Shown: positions 9,498-15,974 of the stretch, piece after piece
How positions within the stretch are numbered: the first letter of the stretch is position 1
Layout of the letters: the number at the start of each line of letters is the position of its first letter
DNA from: Tulasnella sp. 424
Lineage: Eukaryota; Basidiomycota; Agaricomycetes; Cantharellales; Tulasnellaceae
Assembly (NCBI GenBank): GCA_019633425.1
Contig: WSUB01000373.1
Location: 1-15,974, forward strand
DNA: 15,974 nucleotides
Direction: 5' to 3'
The notes under the pieces: model-generated
Told to the model about the DNA's origin: nothing
Databases searched by the model: none
The model's input: only the letters and a program-made list of their open reading frames with translations
Program-made: the position numbers and the translations under genes

Positions 9498-10413
9498 AAT
9501 GTCTCTCTTCGCTGGACTTACCCAAGACATTTGCTTGCCGGTCGGGCCAAACGCGCCCCAAATCAGGTAGCCAAACCCGAACTCAAGAAGCCTAATCGGG
9601 CGAATCCTTGCAGTTCCTCTACAACCCGACGGGCTCGGACCTTCCGGACGCCAAGCCTCAGAGAGTTCTCCCTGGACTCCGATGTGATTTATCCAGCGTT
9701 CTTCAGCTTGGCGGACACTTGTTGGAAGGGTGGGGGTTGTATTGAGTCCGTTGATGGTGGAGACTGGGATCATTCCACTTCGTGCAGGTCAATACTACCC
9801 TCCACGCCTTTTAAAGAAACCACAAGTATTATTGCTGTGACCTTTGATCGTTATTCCGGCGGCTGATTCCTACAGAGACGATCGGACGTACTTCGGCTGG
9901 ATACGGCAGAACAAGCTCTTTCAACCGCCCCGCGAATATGGCATCCGACCAGCAAAAGTAGTCGACTTACTGGGCATTAAAACTCTTACATAATGCATTC
10001 GGTCTTAACGCTCCAGAATCTCAGGTGAAGACTGGCTCAGCCCACGTCCAACTCCGCATCCGAACTGTCGTCCAACAAGATGGCGATCATCTGTCATTCC
10101 TCGATATCAATCCATACTAACTTGAATATCCTTATGCCTACCAACACTTTGGAGCAACAACATGATTCCTGGATGATGTTTTTCGCCAGAGCTTGACGAA
10201 GATGCCACTTCCACCTGAGAAACAAGCTTACAAAAGAAGACAAAGAAGCAAGGGGCAGCGCAGCACTTTCCCCTAGGGTGTCTATTTTTAGTCTGGTACT
10301 CCATCGGCATGCTGAACACTCTCTGCCTTCCCGGCGGTCAAGCCGACGGCCTCATGGTTTCTCTACCCAAGCAGAAAGTCTAAGAATAGCTGGAATTCTT
10401 CCCTCATCAATAA

Positions 10414-10427
10414 CCCGTCGGCTGAAA
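10414..10427 (+). promoter_or_regulatory. Conserved 14-bp promoter box of DUF1996 copy B
   Basis: CCCGTCGGCTGAAA, ending about 370 bp before the ATG and identical to the box at 13794-13807. Copy A has the same box with one change at nearly the same distance. Confidence 0.45.
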
Positions 10428-10700
10428 TGAAGCCAAGCTAGACAATAGCCATTGCCAAAAGTAGTTGCGAAGCAACTTCGTGAGGGCCAATTTGGCTTCC
10501 GGGCTTGGAATCTCGTGGATTCATTGTTCCTTGAAGCTGCATGTACTCGCGGCGAACGCACTGCTGTTTTTTCTCCCTCGCTTCAATCTTATTTCCCCAA
10601 CGGTATCAATATACGCATTTCTGCCGTTGGAGCGAATGTATGACCAGTGTACAGGGTTTCCTCCACTTACCAAGAACGTGTTGGAAAGCACTCTGGGCTT

Positions 10701-10708
10701 TATAAAAG
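10701..10708 (+). promoter_or_regulatory. TATA box of DUF1996 copy B
   Basis: TATAAAAG located 90 nt before the ATG at 10798; the same octamer lies 90 nt before the copy C ATG. Confidence 0.75.
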
Positions 10709-10797
10709 GAGAGTTAGATATCCTCGACAGACTCTCCAGCAGCAACGACAAGCAGCTCTCGGATCACAAGTCTTCTGCAATCCTTCTCACCTCGATA

Positions 10798-12532
10798 ATG
10801 GTCCTCAAACCGTCTTTTGTTGCTATCCTGGCCTCGCTTGCGAGCGTCGAAGTCGCCAACGCGTGGTTCCGGTTCGTTATTTTGCTCCTTGATACTGCTC
10901 TGTGAAGTTGACCAGCAATCCGCATTGCTACAGTCTCCCTTGCGCTACACCTATGGTTCAGGAGCGTGTCGACCCCATCATCTCTCCTGGCAAGATCAGC
11001 CAGCATTTGCACAGTGTTCATGGTGGTAACAGCTTCGGCATGAACCTGTATGTCTCTGCCTAGCATTGCTAGCCCGATTCACCTGGCTTGACACGATTTC
11101 TTTCTCCAAGGACTTATGACCTTGCCCGCCAATCTACCTGCACCTCCTGCGAGGTCGCTCAAGATCTTAGTAACTACTGGACCCCTACCTTGTACTTCAA
11201 GGATCCCGTCACTGGCCAGTTCGAGAAGGTGCCCAATGGTGGTCTCCTCGTCTACTATCAGAACCGTGGCACGGCCGACGTCGCCAACGGTGGCACAGGT
11301 CTCAAAGCCTTCCCTCCCGGGTTCCGTATGATTACCGGCGATCCCGCGAAGCGGAGCAAGCTTTATCCAGAAGGATTGGGAACTCAAGCCGAGTTGGCCG
11401 AGCGTGCCATCAAGAGTACCTGCTTGCGATACACTACCAGCAACCCAGACTACGACTACTATGGTAAGGGGGGACTTGGACTACCTCTGGATTGCTTCAC
11501 TCGAACTTAACAATGCAATTTTTGTACAGGGTGGCCTACCACGGACTGCGAGGCTGGTCTCAATGTAAGTTAGGCTCTGTTCTCCTACATCCGGGGCGGA
11601 CGCTGACAACCAAACAAACCCCCAGACTCGACTCCACATGTGAATTTTACACTTTATACCATTTCCGCATATGACATGCTTGCTAAAATGTTCTAACTCT
11701 CCTAGGCCTGCTTGCTGGGACGGAGTAAACCTCGACAGCCCTGATCACAAGTCCCACACTGCTTACCTCTCCCAGATCGACAACGGCGATTGCCCTTCTA
11801 CTCACCCCATTACTCTTATGAAGGTGCGACACAATACCTTGAGAACTGACTTAAATGCACCTTACTTACCAACCGTCATTTATTTAGCTCTTCTACGAGG
11901 TTACTTGGGACATCACGGGCTTCGCCAGCCGCTGGCAGGGCAAGCCTTGGCCTTTCGTCTGGAGCAACTCCGACCCCACTGGCTACGGTTGGCACGGAGA
12001 CTTGTTCGTCGTTCGTCTCCTTCCTTTCACGAGCTTCAGCTGACTATTTGTCCTTGCCGGACATGTAGCTTCAACGGCTGGGATGTCGGCGTCCTGTACG
12101 TATTTCATCAATTCCCTCTTATTTTGTTAAGGAGCACCCGGATATGACTGACGCGTGACCTTGATACGTCCTTGTTAGGCAAAACGCCATCGACCACTGC
12201 AACCAAACCCCCGACCAGCTCAACGGCATCGTGAACGCTTGCCCTTACTTCACTATCATTCCCGCTACCACCACCCAGGCCTGCAGAGCCAAGACCACCG
12301 AGGTCCCCGAATCTATTAACGGACCCATGGCCAAGCTTCCCGGGTAAGGTTTCCTGGCCTTGGAAGTCGCCTGACTCCGCTGACACCACTTACCCCATGC
12401 TAGCTGCAACCCTCTCCAGTATGGCCCTGGCGACGCTACTCTCTACAGCAGTATGTCACTGCCTGGATTGAAACTACCTGCTTCTAGCTCACAAGTCTTG
12501 TTTGATACGCAGCATCCAACTGCCCCATCTAA
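10798..12532 (+). CDS. Secreted DUF1996 protein, copy B (complete)
   Basis: Eleven exons give 360 codons: 10798-10871, 10934-11047, 11111-11463, 11530-11564, 11626-11639, 11706-11823, 11888-12003, 12069-12095, 12179-12343, 12404-12450 and 12513-12532. All introns are GT...AG and phases agree to the TAA. Residues 1-22 are a signal peptide (MVLKPSF..., cut probably after AlaAsnAla), so the protein should be secreted or cell-wall bound. The DUF1996 signature is VDPIISPG (37-44), SQHLHSVHGGN (47-57) and CTSC (73-76). PACWDGVNLDSPDHKSH (198-214) and HGDFFNGWDV (272-281) follow. About a dozen Cys suggest disulphides; the His cluster at 49-54 could bind metal, but this is inference. No other domain such as WSC is attached. 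Family function is not established. The 5' splice site of intron 7 was placed after GGA GAC TT, because only this gives the conserved FNGW. Confidence 0.93.
11626..11639 (+). other. 14-nt microexon of DUF1996 copy B
   Basis: Exon 5 of copy B encodes Thr-Arg-Leu-His plus two bases of Met. It is bounded by CCCAG upstream and GTGAAT downstream. Skipping or retaining it breaks the frame, whereas including it joins GLN to PACWDG in the family's usual way. The same exon exists in copy C (15007-15020, identical) and copy A (375-362, Ala-Arg-Leu-His). Confidence 0.85.
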
Positions 12533-12594
12533 ATCTTCGGCGTGTCTTGAAGCGGGCTTGATTGCTTCCTATCGCCCGCGTAGAGACGATACCA

Positions 12595-12809
12595 TTACCC
12601 TGCTGTACAGACTGGAATCAAGAATATATATCAAGTGCTTTGCCAAGCCTCTCGTGTGCCATTATGGCTAAATCCTTCAATTCGCTTAATCTTGGGCCGT
12701 AAAAGGAGAAAATGGTAAATCAGGCATTATGGCAGTAACCTGAAGTGACCTCGGCTCGATGTGAGATGACCTTCGGCTCTGAAATATCTACCTCACAGGT
12801 AATACCGTG
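12595..12809. other. Unique spacer between the two large tandem units
   Basis: About 215 bp after the copy B module not recognised elsewhere in the window. It presumably contains the end of the copy B 3' region. No gene was seen. Confidence 0.5.
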
Positions 12810-13793
12810 AAATGTCTCTCTCTGGCGTACTTATTCGGGATATCTCGCTCGTCGGTCCGCCAGAATGCGCCGCTTAATGAGGGAGCCCGACCCGAACTCA
12901 AGAAGCCTAATCGGGTGAATCGTCCCACTTACTGTGCTACCCGATGGGCTCGGACCTTCCGGGCGACAGGCTTCAGAGAGTTCTCCCTGCACTCTGATGT
13001 GATTTATCCGGCGTTCTTCAGCATAGCTGATACTCGTTCGAAGGGAGGCGGTTGGAATCCGTGTTCGTTGGAGGTGGATGACTGGTATCATCCCACTTCA
13101 TGAAGGTTAATACTGCCCTCTACGCCTTTTAAAGAGACTACAGCTTGTGTTGTGGTCTTTGGTCGTTGTTCCAGCGGCTGATTCCTATACAGAGGATCGG
13201 GTGTACTTCGGGTGGATGATACGGCAGAACAAGCTCCTTCAACCGCCATTTGAATATGGCATCCGACCAGCTGAAATAGTCGACTCACCGGGGCGCTGTA
13301 CCTCTTATATGACGCATTCGGTCTTAAAGCTCCCGAGCTTTAGCTCAAAACCAGCTTGGCCGACGTCCGAGTCCACATGTACATCCGAAATGTCGTCCAA
13401 CAAAGTGGCGGATGACTCTGTTATCAATCCTTGCTGGCCCCTTCCTGTCTGCCGGTCCTCTGGAGCTGCAACATGGTTCCTGGGTGAATTTTTCTGCCAA
13501 AGCTTGGTAAGGAGGCTTCCGCCAGAAACACAAGCTCTGGCCGTGCGTCCTGGTGACCAGTTGGGTGAGAAAAGGAGAAAACAAAGAAGCAAGGGTCAAC
13601 GGAACACCTTCCCCTGTGATGTCTATTTTGGGCTAGAATTCTCTTGGCATTGGACACTCTCGCGTGGCTGGTCAACGAAGATACACACTCGCGAATGAGG
13701 ATTCGTTCTCTTCCTTCCGGCGGCCAAGCCGACAGAACCCACGGTCATCTACTGAAGCCGAAGCATGAGCTGGAATTCTCCCCTCGTCAATAG

Positions 13794-13807
13794 CCCGTCG
13801 GCTGAAA
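13794..13807 (+). promoter_or_regulatory. Conserved 14-bp promoter box of DUF1996 copy C
   Basis: CCCGTCGGCTGAAA, about 369 bp upstream of the copy C ATG, within a longer block shared with copy B. Confidence 0.45.
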
Positions 13808-14078
13808 TGAAGCTCAGTTCAACAATGGTCATTGCCCAAGTAGTTGTAAAGCGACTTCGTGAGAGCCAGTTTGGCTTCCAGGCTTGGAATCTCGCTAATT
13901 CATTGTTCCTGGAAGCTGCATGTACTCGCGGTGAGTACACTGCGACCTTTCCTCCCTCGCTTCAATTTGATTTCCCCAACGGTATCAATATGCGCATTTT
14001 TGCCGCGGGATTGGATGTATGACCAGTGTACAGTGCTTCCTCCACTTACCAAGAACGTGGTCGAAAGCACCTTGGCAT

Positions 14079-14086
14079 TATAAAAG
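14079..14086 (+). promoter_or_regulatory. TATA box of DUF1996 copy C
   Basis: TATAAAAG, 90 nt before the ATG at 14176, aligned with the TATA box of copy B. Confidence 0.75.
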
Positions 14087-14175
14087 AAGAGTCGGACATC
14101 CTCGACAGACTCCCCAGCAGCAACGACAAGCAGCTCTCAGACTACCAGTCTTCTGCAATCCTTCCCACCTCGAGA

Positions 14176-15912
14176 ATGCTCCACAAGCCGTCTTTTGTCG
14201 CTATCTTGGCATCGCTTGCGAGCGTCGAGGTCGCCAACGCATGGTTCCGGTTCGTTATTTTGCTCTTTGACATAGCCCTGAGGACGTTGACCGAGCAGCC
14301 CGCGTTGTTGCAGTCTCCCTTGCACTATACCTATGGTTCAGGAGCGTGTCGACCCCATTATCTCTCCCGGTCAGATCAGCCAGCATTTGCACAGTATTCA
14401 TGGCGGCAGCAACTTTGGCATGAACGTGTATGTCTCTGCCTAGCCCTTTCTAGCCCGATTCACGAGGTCTGACACGATTTCTTTCTCCAAGGACTTATAA
14501 CACTCTCCGCCAATCCACCTGCACCTCCTGCCAGGTCGCTCAGGATCTTAGTAACTACTGGACTCCTACCTTGTATTTCAAGGATCCCGTCACTGGCCAG
14601 TTCGAGAAGGTGCCCAATGGCGGTCTCCTCGTCTACTATCAGAACCGCGGCTCGGCCGATGTCGCCAACGGCGGCAAAGGTCTCAAGGCCTTCCCTCCCG
14701 GGTTCCGTATGATTACCGGCGATCCCAAGAAGCGTAGCAAGATTTATCAAGAGGGATTGGGAACTCCAGCCGAGTTGGCCGAGCGTGCCATCAAGAGTAG
14801 CTGCTTGCGTTACACAACAAGCAACCCAAGCTACGATTACTATGGTAAGGGGGGATTTGGACTACCTCTGGGTTGTGTCACTCGAACTTAACAATGCAAT
14901 TTTTGTACAGGGTTCCCTACCACGGACTGCGAGGCTGGTCTCAATGTAAGTTAGGCTCTGTTCTCCTACATCCGGGGCGGACGCTGACAACCAAACAAAC
15001 CCCCAGACTCGACTCCACATGTGAATTTTACACTTTATACCGCTTCCGAATATGACACATTTGCTAACGCATGCTAACTCTCTTAGGCCTGCTTGCTGGG
15101 ATGGCGTAAACCTCGACAGCCCTGATCACAAGTCCCACACCGCTTACCTCTCCCAAATCGACAACGGTGATTGCCCTCCTACTCATCCCATTCCTCTCAT
15201 GAAGGTGCGACACAATACCCTGCGAACTGATCTAAAGGCCCATCACTTACCAACCACCGTTTCTTTAGCTCTTCTACGAGGTTACTTGGGACATCACGGG
15301 CTTCGCCAGCCGCTGGAAGGGCAAGCCCTGGCCTTTTGTCTGGAGCAACTCCGACCCCACTGGCTATGGCTGGCACGGAGACTTGTTCGTCACCCGTATC
15401 CTTCCTCTCACGACTTTCAGCTGATTATTTGTCCATGTTGGACATGTAGCTTCAATGGCTGGGATGTCAACGTTCTGTACGTACTCACCAGTTCCCCTTG
15501 ACCGTTTTAAGGGAGGCTCGGATAAGACTGACGCGTGACCTTAATACGTCCTTGTTAGGCAAAACGCCATCGACCACTGCAACCAAACCCCCGACCAGCT
15601 CAACGGCATCGTGAACGCTTGCCCTTACTTCACTATCATTCCCGCTACCACCGCCGGGGCCTGCAGAGCCAAGACCACCGAGGTCCCTGAATCTATTAAC
15701 GGACCCATGGCCAAGCTTCCTGGGTGAGATTTCTTTGCCGTAGAAAGTCACCTCACCCCGCTGACCCACTCGCTCCTGCTAGCTGCAACCCTCTCCAGTA
15801 TGGCCCTGGAGACGCTACTCTCTACAGCAGTAAGTCTCTACTATAATTGAACCTGTTCGCTCCTCACTCATAAAGTGTTGCTCGATTCACAGCCTCCAAC
15901 TGCCCCATCTAA
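14176..15912 (+). CDS. Secreted DUF1996 protein, copy C (complete)
   Basis: Eleven exons give 360 codons, each exon the same length as in copy B: 14176-14249, 14314-14427, 14492-14844, 14911-14945, 15007-15020, 15087-15204, 15269-15384, 15450-15476, 15559-15723, 15783-15829 and 15893-15912. The protein has a signal peptide (MLHKPSF...ANA) and the DUF1996 signature VDPIISPG, SQHLHSIHGG and CTSC, then PACWDGVNLDSPDHKSH and HGDFFNGWDV. It ends TSNCPI like copy B. Residues 57-58 are Ser-Asn where copy B has Asn-Ser, so the Asn of the usual HGGN motif is shifted by one. Exons 4, 5 and 9 and intron 4 are almost identical to copy B, while introns 5, 8 and 10 are clearly diverged. The frame is intact and the promoter is retained, so it is probably functional. 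The role is unknown, as for copy B. Confidence 0.93.
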
Positions 15913-15974
15913 ATCGACGCGTCTTCAAGCGGGCTTGATTGCTTCTTATCGTCCGCGTAGAGACTTAGTAGCTC

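Larger units (their letters stand above)
9498..12594 (+). repeat. Large direct tandem duplication, unit 1 (carries DUF1996 copy B)
   Basis: Collinear with the DNA from 12810 to the right edge. Landmarks recur at about 3312 bp spacing upstream (for example GCTGATTCCTA near 9864 and 13178) and 3378 bp at the ATG, so the second unit has about 66 bp more between them. Homology continues past the stop codon to about 12594. The unit holds an upstream block without a recognised gene (9498-10400), a promoter and the eleven-exon gene. Confidence 0.88.
12810..15974 (+). repeat. Large direct tandem duplication, unit 2 (carries DUF1996 copy C, runs to window edge)
   Basis: Second copy of the unit at 9498-12594. 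It begins at the shared AAATGTCTCTCT word, and homology is still present after the copy C stop codon up to about 15966. Whether it ends here, or a third direct unit follows, cannot be seen. Confidence 0.88.

Noticed and set aside
11671..12147. 158-codon plus-strand frame across exons 6-8 of copy B (and its 149-codon counterpart at 15052-15501)
   Set aside because: It runs through introns 6 and 7 and matches the family only in short stretches. The spliced model restores LFYEVTW and HGDFFNGW, so the long frame is fortuitous.
9498..15974. Large transposon or LTR element as the cause of the 3.3-kb duplication
   Set aside because: No reverse transcriptase, transposase, terminal inverted repeats or target-site duplications were found. 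The repeated unit is a gene with its promoter.

Overview
The window looks like nuclear DNA of a mushroom-type basidiomycete (Agaricomycetes-like). Genes are split by many very short GT-AG introns, mostly 54-90 nt, at a density of one per 100-150 coding bases. The recognisable products are fungal too: secreted DUF1996 proteins, a eukaryotic CDP-choline/ethanolamine phosphotransferase, and a gamma-glutamylcyclotransferase-like protein. No RNA gene, CRISPR array or clear transposon was found. Gene models were built by hand from splice signals, reading-frame continuity and comparison among the paralogs.

Layout, left to right. Positions 1-1198 (minus) hold the first seven exons of a DUF1996 gene (copy A), cut by the window edge exactly at the end of exon 7. 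Its promoter, up to about 1850, is homologous to the promoters of the two other copies. From about 1850 to 2890 nothing convincing is coded. At 2891-3960 lies a tandem repeat of about 438 bp: two near-identical units and one decayed, truncated unit. Then comes an empty stretch to 4574. A five-exon plus-strand gene (4575-6708) encodes a 588-residue protein with a long disordered N-terminal part and a C-terminal gamma-glutamylcyclotransferase/AIG2-like domain. It is convergent with an eleven-exon minus-strand gene (8964-7032) for a 432-residue CDP-alcohol phosphotransferase of the CPT1/EPT1 type with a perfect catalytic signature.

From about 9498 to the right edge the DNA is a direct tandem segmental duplication with a period of about 3.3 kb. 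Each unit carries a long upstream block, a TATA promoter and one complete eleven-exon DUF1996 gene: copy B 10798-12532 and copy C 14176-15912, each 360 residues. Copies A, B and C have identical exon lengths in every exon that can be compared, including a 14-nt microexon, and share a 14-bp promoter box 359-370 bp upstream of the ATG.

The two housekeeping-type genes (Kennedy-pathway phospholipid synthesis and the cyclotransferase-like protein) show no functional link with the DUF1996 cluster. They sit inside a local expansion of secreted proteins whose biochemical function is not established. The most interesting content is that expansion: three modules, one inverted, with a conserved promoter box, a conserved microexon and patchy sequence identity suggestive of gene conversion.
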